A DNA stretch of 64,000 nt from Mesorhizobium prunaredense (GCF_900156895.1 NZ_FTPD01000013.1:216021-280020), one strand, 5' to 3'; counted from the first letter of the stretch, positions 9,753 through 21,173 are shown. Numbers and translations are program-made. The notes: generated from the letters alone by a model not told the origin.

Positions 9753-10039
9753 GAAACTTTGAATTTGCGCAAGGCATTCCGAGAGCCGCGGTTTTCGGGT
9801 CATGCGCAAGGCCAGTCGGATCGATTGGCCAGACCCGGTTTCGAGATAGCACAGGGCCGTTCGAAACCGCCCATGGACGGTCATGGGGCAGGATTGCAGG
9901 ATGCTCGCGCGGCACAGCGCCGGATTTACCCGAGCTTCCCGTTGTCTTGCCCGTGACTGCCCGAGAAACGAAGCCAAGGGAAAGGGGTATTCGCGCACAG
10001 TGAAATGGCGCGGCCCTTTCCGCATATGAAGGACAAGAC

Positions 10040-12187
<2,148 letters not shown>

Positions 12188-12191
12188 GCGA

Positions 12192-12233
12192 TTTAGAGCG
12201 ACGTGCGTCCAATTGGACGCACAAAGCTCTAAA
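12192..12233. repeat. Nested palindromic repeat after pnp
   Basis: The outer arms TTTAGAGC (12192-12199) and GCTCTAAA (12226-12233) enclose a 20-bp perfect palindrome (GTGCGTCCAA / TTGGACGCAC, 12203-12222). It begins 5 bp after the pnp stop and may serve as an mRNA end or terminator. The TAGAGC tips tie it to 6541-6584. Confidence 0.7.
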
Positions 12234-12354
12234 GCCTTAATGTCCGCATCATGCTTTCCGAGCTGATGCGAAGCAGCACAGTTGAAGCGGGCGCGCCGGA
12301 AGGTCGCGCCCGTTTCGTTTCAAAAGCAATCCAGCTGCACTTCGAGATCGAAAA

Positions 12355-13368
12355 ATGTCCGCCGAGCCGCTGAAGACACTGTTCCATCCGTTCGAGGCCG
12401 AGGCTGTTTCCTTGCCGCGTAAGGGCGAGCGTGTCCTCTTTCTGGGCGCTGAGCCGGGCTTCCGCCTGCCCGAAGGTTTTGATGCAGCACTGCATCTGGT
12501 GCAAGGCTTTCGGCCGCATTTTCGCGCGCTGCAGGGGGCCGGTTTCACCGTCACGCCGCGCCTGGAGGGCGAAGGTTTCGATGCGGCATTGGTGCTTGCC
12601 AGCCGTCATCGCGGGCAGAACGAATTGCGCATCGCCGAGGCGGTTGAGTGTGTCAGGCCGGGCGGATCGATTGTCGTCGCCGGCGCCAAGGACGACGGCA
12701 TTGCCAGCCTGCGCAAGCGCATCGACGAGCTTGTGCCGCTCGATGGCCATTTGCCGAAACATCACGGCATCGCCTTCTGGTTTCATCGACCTGCCGATGC
12801 TGCGGTCGCAGCGGCACTTCGCGCCGCCAATCCAGCCCTTTTGGTCGAGGATCGGTTCCGCACCGCACCAGGCATGTTTTCTTTCGACAAGATCGATGCA
12901 GGTTCGAGATTGCTGGTCGACAACCTGCCCGGCGACCTGCGTGGCAGCGTTGCCGATTTCTGCGCCGGCTGGGGCTATGTGGCGGCCGAGGTCGCCGCCC
13001 GCTCACCTGGCATATCGGCGCTCGATCTTTACGAGGCCGAGTTCGATGCGCTGGAGGCGGCCAAAGGCAATATCGGCAATGCAGCGGCGGAACCCGATTT
13101 CTTCTGGATCGATCTTTTGAGCGAGCCGGTCGAGCGGCGCTATGACGCCGTCGCCATGAACCCGCCCTTCCATCGCAGCCGGGCGGCCGAGCCCGAGATC
13201 GGCGCCGGCATGATCCGCGCCGCGGCAAAGGCGCTGAAGCCGGGCGGGCGGCTGTTCATGGTGGCGAACCGCCAGCTTCCCTACGAGCCGGTGCTGGCGG
13301 CCGCCTTCTCCAGCCATGCCGAGATCGCCCGCGACGGCATGTTCAAGGTTTTCGCGGCGCGCCGCTGA
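12355..13368 (+). CDS. Class I SAM-dependent methyltransferase, RsmC-like
   Basis: The 337-residue product resembles the RsmC/RlmG family of rRNA guanine-N2 methyltransferases. It has a degenerate N-terminal half (1-165) and a catalytic C-terminal Rossmann half with SAM motif I (DFCAGWGYVAAEVA, about 200-215). The N-P-P-F substrate motif is at 269-272 (MNPPFH), followed by L-K-P-G-G-R-L-F-M-V-A-N. An N-P-P-[FY] tetrad identifies amino-group methyltransferases acting on nucleic acids; the actual rRNA target (G1207 for RsmC) is inferred. ATG 12355 is chosen. It is convergent with fabI, with stops 40 bp apart. Confidence 0.85.
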   Translation: MSAEPLKTLFHPFEAEAVSLPRKGERVLFLGAEPGFRLPEGFDAALHLVQGFRPHFRALQGAGFTVTPRLEGEGFDAALVLASRHRGQNELRIAEAVECVRPGGSIVVAGAKDDGIASLRKRIDELVPLDGHLPKHHGIAFWFHRPADAAVAAALRAANPALLVEDRFRTAPGMFSFDKIDAGSRLLVDNLPGDLRGSVADFCAGWGYVAAEVAARSPGISALDLYEAEFDALEAAKGNIGNAAAEPDFFWIDLLSEPVERRYDAVAMNPPFHRSRAAEPEIGAGMIRAAAKALKPGGRLFMVANRQLPYEPVLAAAFSSHAEIARDGMFKVFAARR

Positions 13369-13408
13369 AACCGGGGTCACGGGGACCAAGGCATCTTTTG
13401 CGGCCGAA

Positions 13409-14221
13409 TTATTCCCGTCCGCTGTCGGTCCGCTTCAGCTCGTCGAGCGCCGGCATCGAGACGATATGGTAGCCGGAATCGACATAGTGGATTTCGCCGG
13501 TGACGCCCGACGACAGATCGGACAGCAGATAGAGCGCCGAACCACCGACTTCGTCGATGGTCACTGTGCGGCGCAGCGGCGAGTTGCGCTGCTGGTAGGA
13601 GAACATGTGGCGTGCGTCGGAAATCCCGGCGCCGGCCAATGTCCGCACCGGTCCGGCGGATATGCCGTTCACCCTGATGCCGCGCGGGCCGTAGTCGTTG
13701 GCGAGATAGCGGACGCTGGCTTCAAGCCCGGCCTTGGCGACGCCCATGACGTTGTAGTTCGGCATGACGCGGACCGAACCGGCATAGGTCAGCGTGATCA
13801 TCGAGCCGCTGCCCTTCATCAACGCGGCCGCATGGCGGGCGACCTCGGTGAAGGAGTAGCAGGAGATGACCATGGTGCGGACGAAATTGTCGCGGCTGGT
13901 GTCGGCGTAAAGGCCTTTCAGCTCGTTCTTGTCGGAAAAGCCGATGGCGTGGACGACGAAGTCCAGCCCGCCCCAGGCCTCGCCCAAGGTCTCGAAGGTA
14001 GCGGCAACCGATGCGCTGTCCTCGACGTCGCAAGGGACGACCAGCGAGGAGCCGAGCTTGTCGGCGAGCGGCCTGACGCGGCGCCCAAAGGCTTCGCCCT
14101 GATAGGTGAAGGCGAGTTCTGCCCCATGTTCGGACAGTTTCCGGGCGATGCCCCAGGCGATCGAATGGTCGTTGGCGACACCCATGACAAGCCCGCGCTT
14201 GCCCTTCATCAATCCGTCCAT
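13409..14221 (-). CDS. fabI: Enoyl-[acyl-carrier-protein] reductase (NADH) FabI
   Basis: FabI carries out the last, NAD(P)H-dependent reduction in each round of type II fatty acid synthesis and is the triclosan target. The 270-residue product has the divergent SDR fold: the nucleotide-binding start R-G-L-V-M-G-V-A-N-D-H-S-I-A-W-G, and the FabI-type catalytic pair Tyr-x6-Lys in YNVMGVAK. S-A-G-P-V-R-T-L-A follows, preceding the substrate-binding loop. It lies 12 bp downstream of fabB on the same strand and is the last gene of fabA-fabB-fabI. Some rhizobia carry further FabI paralogues, so whether this is the only one cannot be seen here. Confidence 0.95.
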   Translation of the reverse strand: MDGLMKGKRGLVMGVANDHSIAWGIARKLSEHGAELAFTYQGEAFGRRVRPLADKLGSSLVVPCDVEDSASVAATFETLGEAWGGLDFVVHAIGFSDKNELKGLYADTSRDNFVRTMVISCYSFTEVARHAAALMKGSGSMITLTYAGSVRVMPNYNVMGVAKAGLEASVRYLANDYGPRGIRVNGISAGPVRTLAGAGISDARHMFSYQQRNSPLRRTVTIDEVGGSALYLLSDLSSGVTGEIHYVDSGYHIVSMPALDELKRTDSGRE

Positions 14222-14233
14222 GGCTGGCAGTCC

Positions 14234-15454
14234 TTATGCGGAATAGCGCTGGAAAATCAGCGTTGCGTTGGTGCCGCCGAAACCGAACGAGTTGGACAAG
14301 ACAGTGTCGATCCTGGCATCGTCGATGCGCTCTCGCACGATCGGCATACCCTCGAATTCCGGATCGAGCTGCTCGATGTGGGCGCTCTCCCCGATGAAGC
14401 CGCCTTGCATCATCAGGATCGAGTAGATCGATTCCTGCACGCCGGCCGCACCCAGCGAGTGGCCGGTCAGCGATTTCGTCGAGGTGATGAAAGGCATCTT
14501 GTCGCCGAACACCTCGCGGATCGCGCCCATTTCCCTGGAGTCGCCGACCGGCGTCGAGGTGCCGTGCGTGTTGATGTAGTCGACCGGCGAAGAGACGGTC
14601 GCCAGCGCCTGCCGCATGCAGCGCACCGCGCCTTCGCCCGAGGGCGCCACCATGTCGTAGCCGTCGGAGGTCGCGCCATAGCCGACGACCTCGGCGTAGA
14701 TCTTTGCGCCGCGCGCCTTGGCGTGCTCGAGCTCTTCCAGGACCAGCACGCCGGCGCCGCCGGCAATGACGAAGCCGTCGCGATCGACGTCATAGGCGCG
14801 CGAGGCAGCCGATGCCCGGTCATTGAACTTGGAGGACATGGCGCCCATCGCGTCGAACAGGTCAGACATCGTCCAGTCGAGATCCTCATGGCCGCCGGCG
14901 AAGACCATGTCCTGCTTGCCCCACTGGATCAGTTCGTAGCCATTGCCGATGCAATGCGCCGAGGTCGAGCAGGCCGAAGAGATCGAATAATTGACGCCGT
15001 GGATCTTGAACCAGGTGGCGAGCGTCGCCGAAGCGGTCGACGACATCGCCTTCGGCACGGCGAACGGGCCGATGCGCTTGGGGCTGCCGTTCTTGAGCGT
15101 GGTTTCAGCGGCTTCGACGATGGTTCTGGTCGATGGTCCGCCCGATCCCATGACGATGCCGGTGCGCTCATTGGTGATGTCGTTCTCGCCAAGTCCAGCG
15201 TCCACGATCGCCTGGTCCATGGCGACATGGTTCCAGGCCGCACCTTGCGACAGGAAGCGCATGGCGCGGCGATCGATCAGCGCCGAGGGGTCGAGCGTCG
15301 GCGCTCCCCAGACCTGGCAGCGGAAGCCGTGTTCGGCGAAGGAATCGGAGTGGCTGATGCCTGATCTGGCATCATGGAGCGAGGCCTGCACCTCGTTGGC
15401 ATTGTTGCCGATCGACGACACGATGCCGAGGCCTGTCACTACGACCCGTCTCAT
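14234..15454 (-). CDS. fabB: 3-oxoacyl-[ACP] synthase I FabB
   Basis: FabB elongates unsaturated acyl-ACPs by decarboxylative condensation with malonyl-ACP. The 406-residue product contains the KAS catalytic triad: Cys in S-S-A-C-S-T-S-A-H, His in [11 protein letters not shown], and His in T-G-H-S-L-G-A-A-G. The F-G-F-G-G-T-N-A C-terminal motif is present. ATG 15454 is preceded by GGAAGGAG; a longer start at 15475 lacks this. Its position between fabA and fabI supports KAS I (FabB) rather than FabF. It is 128 bp downstream of fabA. Confidence 0.96.
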   Translation of the reverse strand: MRRVVVTGLGIVSSIGNNANEVQASLHDARSGISHSDSFAEHGFRCQVWGAPTLDPSALIDRRAMRFLSQGAAWNHVAMDQAIVDAGLGENDITNERTGIVMGSGGPSTRTIVEAAETTLKNGSPKRIGPFAVPKAMSSTASATLATWFKIHGVNYSISSACSTSAHCIGNGYELIQWGKQDMVFAGGHEDLDWTMSDLFDAMGAMSSKFNDRASAASRAYDVDRDGFVIAGGAGVLVLEELEHAKARGAKIYAEVVGYGATSDGYDMVAPSGEGAVRCMRQALATVSSPVDYINTHGTSTPVGDSREMGAIREVFGDKMPFITSTKSLTGHSLGAAGVQESIYSILMMQGGFIGESAHIEQLDPEFEGMPIVRERIDDARIDTVLSNSFGFGGTNATLIFQRYSA

Positions 15455-15480
15455 TCGCAACTCCTTCCAGCGCATGAACC

Positions 15481-15510
15481 CGAAACCTGCCGGACCGAAA
15501 CCTGCCGGAC
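15481..15510. repeat. Perfect 15-bp tandem duplication in the fabA-fabB spacer
   Basis: CGAAACCTGCCGGAC occurs twice head to tail, 27 bp upstream of the fabB start on the minus strand. It probably reflects recent slippage. Confidence 0.8.
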
Positions 15511-15582
15511 AAGGATGCGCAAATTAAGTTCTACAGCTTCCTTTGCGCCTCCCGCGGACTCGCGGCGCTGCGCAGGCGCCGG

Positions 15583-16101
15583 TCAGGCGGCGGCCGATTG
15601 CTTGGACAGACCCACCTTGAGATCCGTTGCTGCGTATATGGGTTCGCCATCCGCCTTCAGCCAGCCATCGGCGATACCCAGCACCAGCCGGCCGCGCATC
15701 ACGCGCTTGAAATCCACGCCATATTCTACCTTCTTGACCGACGGCGTCACCATGCCTTTGAATTTCACTTCGCCGGTCGACAGCGCCATGCCCTTGCCCG
15801 GCTCGCCGAGCCAGCCGAGGTAGAATCCGGTCAGTTGCCACATGGCGTCGAGGCCCAGGCACCCCGGCATGATCGGGTTGCCGATGAAGTGGCAGGCGAA
15901 AAACCACAGGTCCGGCTTGATGTCGAATTCTGCACGGATGAAGCCCTTGTCGAAGGCGCCGCCCGTCTCGCTGATTTCGGTGATGCGGTCGAACATCAGC
16001 ATCGGCGGATAGGGGAGCTGGGCGTTTCCAGGTCCGAACAGCTCGCCGCGGGCGCAGGCAAGCAGTTCCTCATAATCGTAGCTGGATTTCGAAACCGCCA
16101 T
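15583..16101 (-). CDS. fabA: 3-hydroxydecanoyl-ACP dehydratase/isomerase FabA
   Basis: FabA dehydrates 3-hydroxydecanoyl-ACP and isomerises trans-2 to cis-3-decenoyl-ACP, starting the unsaturated branch of fatty acid synthesis. The 172-residue product has the hot-dog fold motifs: the catalytic His in [13 protein letters not shown] (about residue 71) and the Asp in [11 protein letters not shown]. Length matches E. coli FabA. ATG 16101 begins [10 protein letters not shown]. It is divergent from irr and first in the fabA-fabB-fabI set, a standard rhizobial arrangement. Confidence 0.97.
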   Translation of the reverse strand: MAVSKSSYDYEELLACARGELFGPGNAQLPYPPMLMFDRITEISETGGAFDKGFIRAEFDIKPDLWFFACHFIGNPIMPGCLGLDAMWQLTGFYLGWLGEPGKGMALSTGEVKFKGMVTPSVKKVEYGVDFKRVMRGRLVLGIADGWLKADGEPIYAATDLKVGLSKQSAAA

Positions 16102-16331
16102 CAATCTCGTCCCCCTAATCGTCCGGGCGGTAGCGCGCCCTTGTCGTTGGTTTCCTAACACAATCTATTTCCGGCCGGAAACCGGCGTTTGCGCTTAACC
16201 TGCCCGCCTGCCGGGGTCAATGCGCGCTATTGATCGTATTCGGCCGACAGAATATATGTCGGGGGATGTCCAGTATCGTTTTTTGCCGTTCTGGACAGGT
16301 CTTGAGGCGAAACTTGAGCTTGGACGGATAG

Positions 16332-16763
16332 ATGGATCTGGGCTGCCGGAAGGAAAATGACGCTGTGGACAAGCGGGTTCGCGAAGCTGGCCTGAGGCCG
16401 ACGCGCCAGCGCATTGCGCTGGCCGATCTGCTTTTCGCCAAAGGCGACCGCCATCTGTCGGCCGAGGAACTGCACGAGGAGGCGATCTCCGCCGGCGTGC
16501 CGGTATCGCTCGCCACCGTCTACAACGCCCTTCATCAATTCACCCAGGCGGGCCTTCTGCGCATCCTGGCCGTCGAGGGGTCGAAGACCTATTTCGACAC
16601 CAACACCTCCGATCACCATCATTTCTACATTGAGGGCGAAAACAGGATCTTCGACATCGCCAGCGGTCCTGTCACGGTTTCCAACCTGCCGGAGCCGCCG
16701 GAGGGCATGGAGATCGCCAATGTCGATATCGTGGTGAGGCTGCGCCCGAAACGCTGCGAGTGA
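16332..16763 (+). CDS. irr: Iron response regulator Irr (Fur family)
   Basis: Irr is the rhizobial Fur-family regulator that acts under low iron and is degraded or inactivated through heme. The 143-residue product has the Fur winged helix (L-R-P-T-R-Q-R-I-A-L-A-D-L-L-F; V-S-L-A-T-V-Y-N-A-L-H-Q-F) and the Irr-specific histidine cluster SDHHHFYIEGE, corresponding to the metal/heme site. The zinc-binding Cys pairs of true Fur are absent. The N-terminal heme regulatory motif of Bradyrhizobium Irr is not evident. It is divergent from fabA, a common rhizobial neighbour. I did not find a convincing Irr box in the 230-bp spacer. Confidence 0.93.
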   Translation: MDLGCRKENDAVDKRVREAGLRPTRQRIALADLLFAKGDRHLSAEELHEEAISAGVPVSLATVYNALHQFTQAGLLRILAVEGSKTYFDTNTSDHHHFYIEGENRIFDIASGPVTVSNLPEPPEGMEIANVDIVVRLRPKRCE

Positions 16764-16839
16764 TCGGCGTTTCATGAGGCCGCGAGATACCGTCTCGCCT
16801 GTATCGGCCTCTCATGATCCCGAACCGACAAGAAAGAGG

Positions 16840-17424
16840 TCAGTTCTTTACCCGTTCGCCCGGATAGGCGCCCCAGACCAGCGACTGGGCGAGCCAGCCG
16901 GTGTGGCCATTGAAGGTCATTTCGCACCACTGGCCGTCACAGGACTTGATCGTGCCCATGGCGCCCGGCTCGATGATTGCGACGATGCTGGCGTCCTTTT
17001 GCGGGTCGTCGAGTAGGTTGATTCGGGCATCTTTGCCGCGCTGCCAGGGTGCTACGATCGCCGTGCGGCGACCTGAAAGCAGCGATTGGTTGATCCAGCC
17101 TTCCGAGCCGTCGGCATCGCGCACACGACGCCAGGTGTCGAATTCCTGGATGATCTCCATCGGCAGGCCGGGCTTCATATACATCCAGTCGACGGAATAG
17201 TTGACGCCTGGTCCGACGCGAGAGTTGACGCGGCCAGCCTTCAGGCTGACGAAGCGCGGCAACGGCAGGCCGCTCGGCCCGAGCGTGACGCTCTGGGTCG
17301 GTGCTGCCGCATTCTGTGCCGCCACATCCGGGGAATAAAGCAGAGCGCCGAGAAATGCTGCGCTGAGGGCCAGGCGGAGCGACGCGAAACCAGACACTTT
17401 CGTTCCCTTTCGGCGCCGGCTCAT
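16840..17424 (-). CDS. Exported bacterial SH3-domain protein
   Basis: The 194-residue product has a basic N-terminus, a hydrophobic signal segment (about 14-32) and an Ala-rich probable cleavage site near V-A-A-Q. Two SH3-like modules follow: one with S-L-K-A-G-R-V-N-S-R-V-G-P-G and G-S-E-G-W-I-N, and a second ending in N-G-H-T-G-W-L. This matches the SH3/DUF1058-type periplasmic proteins of alphaproteobacteria, probably binding the cell wall; no catalytic motif is seen. ATG 17424 puts the signal peptide at the N-terminus; an upstream ATG at 17487 would add 21 charged residues. It is divergent from the downstream dehydrogenase gene. Confidence 0.85.
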   Translation of the reverse strand: MSRRRKGTKVSGFASLRLALSAAFLGALLYSPDVAAQNAAAPTQSVTLGPSGLPLPRFVSLKAGRVNSRVGPGVNYSVDWMYMKPGLPMEIIQEFDTWRRVRDADGSEGWINQSLLSGRRTAIVAPWQRGKDARINLLDDPQKDASIVAIIEPGAMGTIKSCDGQWCEMTFNGHTGWLAQSLVWGAYPGERVKN

Positions 17425-17555
17425 CGGCCTTGGCGCCCCTTTTTCTTTGTCTTCGGCGGAACCTCTTGTTACATGGAGAACTGGCACCGCGACCGGCCTC
17501 CAGTTTCGCCTGTCTTGGTTAAAGAGGTCTCAACGAGGTCGGGTTCGAGGAAACA

Positions 17556-18557
17556 ATGGTAGGCAGAAAAAGGCCCCTCGTCGTCATAACGCGCAAGCTG
17601 CCCGACCCGGTCGAGACCCGCATGCGCGAGCTGTTCGACGCCCGGCTGAATGTCGAAGACAGGCCGATGACGCAGCCGGAATTGGTCGCGGCGGTCAAGG
17701 AAGCCGACGTGCTGGTGCCGACCATAACCGACCATGTCGACGCGGCGCTGATCGCCCAGGCCGGCGACAACCTCAAGCTGATCGCCAATTTCGGCAACGG
17801 CGTCGACAAGATCGACGTGGCGGCAGCAGCGAAGAAGGGCATTACCGTCACCAACACGCCGAACGTGCTGACAGAAGATACCGCCGACATGACCATGGCG
17901 CTGATGCTGGCGGTGCCGCGGCGGCTGGCGGAAGGCGCCAATGTGCTGACCGGCGACAAGAAATGGGCCGGCTGGTCGCCGACCTGGATGCTCGGCCGGC
18001 GTATCTGGGGCAAACGCCTCGGCATTGTCGGCATGGGCCGCATCGGCACCGCCGTCGCCCGGCGGGCCAAGGCCTTTGGCCTGTCGATCCACTATCACAA
18101 CCGCCATCGCGTGCTGTCCGCGGTCGAGGACGAACTGGAGGCGACTTATTGGGAAAGCCTCGACCAGATGCTAGCCCGCATGGACATCATATCGGTCAAT
18201 TGTCCGTCGACGCCGGCGACCTTCCATCTGCTTTCGGCGCGGCGGCTGGCGCTTCTGCAACCGTCCGCTTACATCGTCAACACGGCGCGCGGCGACATCA
18301 TCGACGAGGACTCTCTGGTCAAGCTGATCCAGGACGGCAAGATCGCCGGCGCCGGGCTCGACGTCTACGAGCATGAGCCGGCGCTGAACAGCAAATTGCT
18401 AAAGCTCGCCGCCAAGGGCAAGGTCGTGCTGTTGCCGCATATGGGGTCGGCGACGCTCGAAGGCCGGATCGACATGGGCGAGAAGGTGATCATCAACATC
18501 CGCGCCTTCTTCGATGGCCATCGGCCGCCGGATCGCGTACTGCCGCTGCGGACGTGA
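17556..18557 (+). CDS. D-2-hydroxyacid dehydrogenase (glyoxylate/hydroxypyruvate reductase-like)
   Basis: The 333-residue product belongs to the NAD(P)-dependent D-isomer 2-hydroxyacid dehydrogenases. The Rossmann motif is G-M-G-R-I-G-T-A-V-A-R-R (about residues 157-168). The active-site Arg is in NTARGDIIDE, a Glu lies in the D-V-Y-E-H-E region, and the His is in L-L-P-H-M-G-S-A-T. The early motif N-F-G-N-G-V-D-K-I-D is typical of glyoxylate reductases. Substrate choice (glyoxylate, hydroxypyruvate or another 2-ketoacid) cannot be fixed from sequence. ATG 17556 follows GAGGAAACA. No operon partner is obvious. Confidence 0.9.
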   Translation: MVGRKRPLVVITRKLPDPVETRMRELFDARLNVEDRPMTQPELVAAVKEADVLVPTITDHVDAALIAQAGDNLKLIANFGNGVDKIDVAAAAKKGITVTNTPNVLTEDTADMTMALMLAVPRRLAEGANVLTGDKKWAGWSPTWMLGRRIWGKRLGIVGMGRIGTAVARRAKAFGLSIHYHNRHRVLSAVEDELEATYWESLDQMLARMDIISVNCPSTPATFHLLSARRLALLQPSAYIVNTARGDIIDEDSLVKLIQDGKIAGAGLDVYEHEPALNSKLLKLAAKGKVVLLPHMGSATLEGRIDMGEKVIINIRAFFDGHRPPDRVLPLRT

Positions 18558-18585
18558 CCGGCTGCCATCTTAAGTCAGCGCAGAC

Positions 18586-19068
18586 TTACGAAAGCACCTT
18601 GCGCATGGTGATCGAGGTCGGTCGGTCATAGCCTCTGTGCGCCGTCCGTTCCGTTTCGCGAAAGCCAAGGCGGGCAAAGGCCGCGTGATTTCCGGTCAGT
18701 TCGATCCGCGTCTGAAGTTCGATCGCAGGCTTGCCGCGGTTGCGCGCGAGGTCCTCGACAGCTTGCATCAGCCGCCTGGCGATGCCTTGTCCCTGAAAGT
18801 CCGGTTCGACCGCGAGCTTTCCGACATAGAAATCTCTGGCCCGCTCCAGGACAAAAACGCAGCCGACAATCCTGCCGTCCTTCAGCGCCGCAAAGCCCGT
18901 CTCTTGCCGGGCCTTGTCCCGGAGATTTTCGACCGTGAGCCGATGCGCCGAGGATGGCGGATCGATGACGCCGTTCATGGCAGCGAAGGCGCCCATGATC
19001 AGCGCCAGCACCTCGTCCCAACGGTCGAAATCGGCCGGAAGCTGCGCGACGGAAACCAGGCTGCCCAA
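18586..19068 (-). CDS. GNAT-family N-acetyltransferase
   Basis: The 160-residue product has the GNAT acetyl-CoA binding motif A (L-A-V-E-P-D-F-Q-G-Q-G-I-A-R-R-L-M), preceded by the beta-strand C-V-F-V-L-E-R and followed by a motif B helix (N-H-A-A-F-A-R-L-G-F). The substrate is unknown. It lies immediately downstream of the MoeB-like gene on the same strand (3-bp gap), so the two are probably co-transcribed, without this revealing the substrate. Confidence 0.88.
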   Translation of the reverse strand: MGSLVSVAQLPADFDRWDEVLALIMGAFAAMNGVIDPPSSAHRLTVENLRDKARQETGFAALKDGRIVGCVFVLERARDFYVGKLAVEPDFQGQGIARRLMQAVEDLARNRGKPAIELQTRIELTGNHAAFARLGFRETERTAHRGYDRPTSITMRKVLS

Positions 19069-19071
19069 AAT

Positions 19072-19827
19072 CTAGCTGCTCTTGTAGCGGATCGTGTCGA
19101 AGCGCGCCGCCAACGCATCGTAAAGCAGCAGCCGGCCGACCAGCGGCTCGCCGATGCCGGCGATCAGCTTGATCGCCTCCATGGCCTGCAATGTGCCGAT
19201 AACACCGGTCAGCACGCCGAGCACGCCGGCGACGGCGCAGGACGGCACCAGTCCAGGCGGCGGCGCCTCGGGGAAAAGATCGCGATAGCTCGGATTCGGC
19301 CTGCCATCCGTGCCGGTCTCGAACGGTTTCAGTACCGTCACCGAGCCGTCGAAGCGGCCGACAGCGGCATGCACCAATGGTCGTTTTTCCGCCGCGCAGG
19401 CGTCGGCCACGGCATAACGTGTCTCGAAATTGTCGGAGCCGTCGACGACGACATCATAGCGGGCGACGAGGGCAGGGGCGTTGTCCGCCGTCAGCCTGAG
19501 ATTATGCTCCTCCACGGCGACGTGGGGGTTGATGCGGGCGATCGCCGCCTTGGCGCTGCCGGTTTTCGCCATGCCGACTGTGTCGGTGCCGTGGATCACC
19601 TGCCTTTGCAGGTTTGACAGTGAGACAGTGTCATCGTCGATGATGCCGAGCGTGCCGACGCCGGCGGCCGCCAGATATTCGAGCACCGGCGCACCCAGCC
19701 CGCCAGCGCCGATGACCAGAACCCGCGCACGTTTCAACCTCTGCTGGCCGGCCCCGCCGATTTCGGGCAGCACGATGTGGCGGGCGTAGCGTTCAAGTTC
19801 TTCGTCGGTGAGGGCGGCTGTGGTCAT
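19072..19827 (-). CDS. moeB: MoeB/ThiF-family E1-like adenylyltransferase
   Basis: Proteins of this family activate the C-terminal glycine of MoaD or ThiS by adenylation for sulfur transfer. The 251-residue product has the ATP-binding GAGGLGAPVLEYLAAAG (about 38-54), the Asp in I-I-D-D-D-T-V-S-L-S-N-L-Q-R-Q, and the S-C-A-V-A-G-V-L-G segment with the conserved Cys. The two zinc-binding C-x-x-C pairs of E. coli MoeB are not present: the first site reads P-S-Y-R-D-L-F-P. Whether it serves molybdopterin or thiamin synthesis is not settled by context; MoeB is the better guess because the GVIGTLQAMEAIKLI end is MoeB-like. Confidence 0.85.
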   Translation of the reverse strand: MTTAALTDEELERYARHIVLPEIGGAGQQRLKRARVLVIGAGGLGAPVLEYLAAAGVGTLGIIDDDTVSLSNLQRQVIHGTDTVGMAKTGSAKAAIARINPHVAVEEHNLRLTADNAPALVARYDVVVDGSDNFETRYAVADACAAEKRPLVHAAVGRFDGSVTVLKPFETGTDGRPNPSYRDLFPEAPPPGLVPSCAVAGVLGVLTGVIGTLQAMEAIKLIAGIGEPLVGRLLLYDALAARFDTIRYKSS

Positions 19828-19869
19828 CGCCGGACCATATAGTGAGGGAAAAATCTTGTCAGGGGGCTA

Positions 19870-19909
19870 ATGCATGTCGCCCAAAGCAGTTGGGATAACG
19901 ACATGTATG
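19870..19909. repeat. ATGCATGTCG repeat, short copy
   Basis: The terminal inverted repeats TGCATGTCG (19871-19879) and CGACATGTA (19899-19907) enclose GCCCAAAGCAGTTGGGATAA. It matches both ends of the longer copies at 21174-21247 and 22549-22622 but lacks their central hairpin. It sits between moeB and the recF stop. Confidence 0.75.
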
Positions 19910-19918
19910 AACAAAGAT

Positions 19919-21085
19919 CTAGACCGTTGGCCCAACCGTGCCGTGGTCAACCGTCAGGAACTGCGCCCGTCCCTTGAGGCTGGAAAACAGCGCCGCGTCG
20001 GTTCCCGTCATGAAAGCCTGGCAGTTCAGCTCTTCCAGGATCGAGAACAGTGCGGCGCGTCGGCCGCCGTCGAGATGTGCTGCGATCTCATCGAGCAGCA
20101 GGATTGGCGTCATGCCGGACATCTCGCCCGTCAGCCTTGCATGCGACAGCACGATGCCGACCAGCAGCGCCTTCTGCTCGCCGGTCGAGCAGAGTTCGGC
20201 CGGCATCGCCTTTTGCCGGTGCCGCACCACGAGATCCGAACGGTGTGGACCGTCGAGCGTGCGCCCGGCGGCGCGGTCGCGATCACGGCCTTCGGCAAGG
20301 GTGCGGCGAAACCGTTCCTCGACATCGACCGCTGGCGAGTTGGCGACCTCGCCTTCCAGTTCGCCGAACAGGCCGATATCGGCTTGCGGAAACGGGCCGT
20401 CGCCCGGCAGCCTGTCGATCATGGCGGCGAGCAGGCGCACCAGTTCGGCACGTGCCGCGGCAATCGCCACGCCGGTTTCGGCCATCTGCGTCTCGATCGC
20501 ATCGAACCAGGCGCCGTCGCGTGAATTTTCCGTAAGCAGTCGGTTACGGCCGCGCATCGCTTTTTCATAGTCGAGCGCGCGCTGGCCGTGGCCGGGATCG
20601 ATCGCCAGCACCAGGCGGTCGAGGAAGCGCCGCCGGTCGGCGGCCGGGCCAGAAAACAGACCATCCATCGCCGGCGTCAGCCAGACGACGCGCAGCCATT
20701 CGAGCATATCGTCGGCCGAGCGCGCGGCCGCGCCGTTGATCCGCACTCGCCGGCCGCCATCGCCCACGTTGTCGCCGCCCGAAATCCCGGTGCCGATCTC
20801 GACCGGGCCGTCAGGTCCATCGAGCCGGGCATGCAGCGCGAAGCCACCATCGCCGCCCTCGCGTGCCACATCGGCATAAGGGGCTCGGCGTAGGCCGCGC
20901 CCCGGCGTCAGCAGCGAAATCGCTTCCAGGAGATTGGTCTTGCCGGCGCCGTTGTCACCGGAAAACACCACGGCCCCGGGATCGAGCCCGATCGACAGTG
21001 TTGCGTAATTGCGGAAATTGGTAAGCGACAGATTACTTATATGAGTTGGCTGGTCGCGCTCAGGCTGCATCGCAACTCCGGTCAT
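19919..21085 (-). CDS. recF: DNA replication and repair protein RecF
   Basis: RecF, with RecO and RecR, loads RecA onto gapped DNA at stalled forks. The 388-residue product is an SMC-like ABC ATPase. The N-terminus S-L-T-N-F-R-N-Y leads into Walker A GDNGAGKTNLLEA (about 44-56), Arg/Asp-rich R-R-F-L-D-R-L follows, and the C-terminal signature S-T-G-E-Q-K-A-L-L-V-G-I precedes Walker B I-L-L-L-D-E-I-A-A-H-L-D. ATG 21085 is used; an internal ATG at 21070 is possible. It follows dnaN on the same strand, the conserved dnaA-dnaN-recF order, but two repeats lie in the spacer. Confidence 0.96.
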   Translation of the reverse strand: MTGVAMQPERDQPTHISNLSLTNFRNYATLSIGLDPGAVVFSGDNGAGKTNLLEAISLLTPGRGLRRAPYADVAREGGDGGFALHARLDGPDGPVEIGTGISGGDNVGDGGRRVRINGAAARSADDMLEWLRVVWLTPAMDGLFSGPAADRRRFLDRLVLAIDPGHGQRALDYEKAMRGRNRLLTENSRDGAWFDAIETQMAETGVAIAAARAELVRLLAAMIDRLPGDGPFPQADIGLFGELEGEVANSPAVDVEERFRRTLAEGRDRDRAAGRTLDGPHRSDLVVRHRQKAMPAELCSTGEQKALLVGIVLSHARLTGEMSGMTPILLLDEIAAHLDGGRRAALFSILEELNCQAFMTGTDAALFSSLKGRAQFLTVDHGTVGPTV

Positions 21086-21110
21086 GACAGCAAGATGGCC
21101 TCGTTCGGGC

Positions 21111-21154
21111 CTAAAGCGCGCCGCGTTTGACCAGCCTCATGCGACGCGCTTTAG
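21111..21154. repeat. Palindromic repeat, AAGCGCG module
   Basis: The arms CTAAAGCGCG (21111-21120) and CGCGCTTTAG (21145-21154) are perfect reverse complements. The module is followed after 19 bp by the ATGCATGTCG module at 21174. The same two modules in the same relative order, on the opposite strand, make up 22549-22672, so the element is composite. Confidence 0.75.
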
Positions 21155-21173
21155 CCCGGGTTAGGTTGTTGTT

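Noticed and set aside
13316..15364. 682-codon plus-strand open frame across fabI and fabB
   Set aside because: Antisense to two complete fatty acid synthesis genes, with no recognisable motif.
16102..16331. Irr/ICE box between fabA and irr
   Set aside because: No TTTAGAA-like inverted repeat could be read in the spacer.
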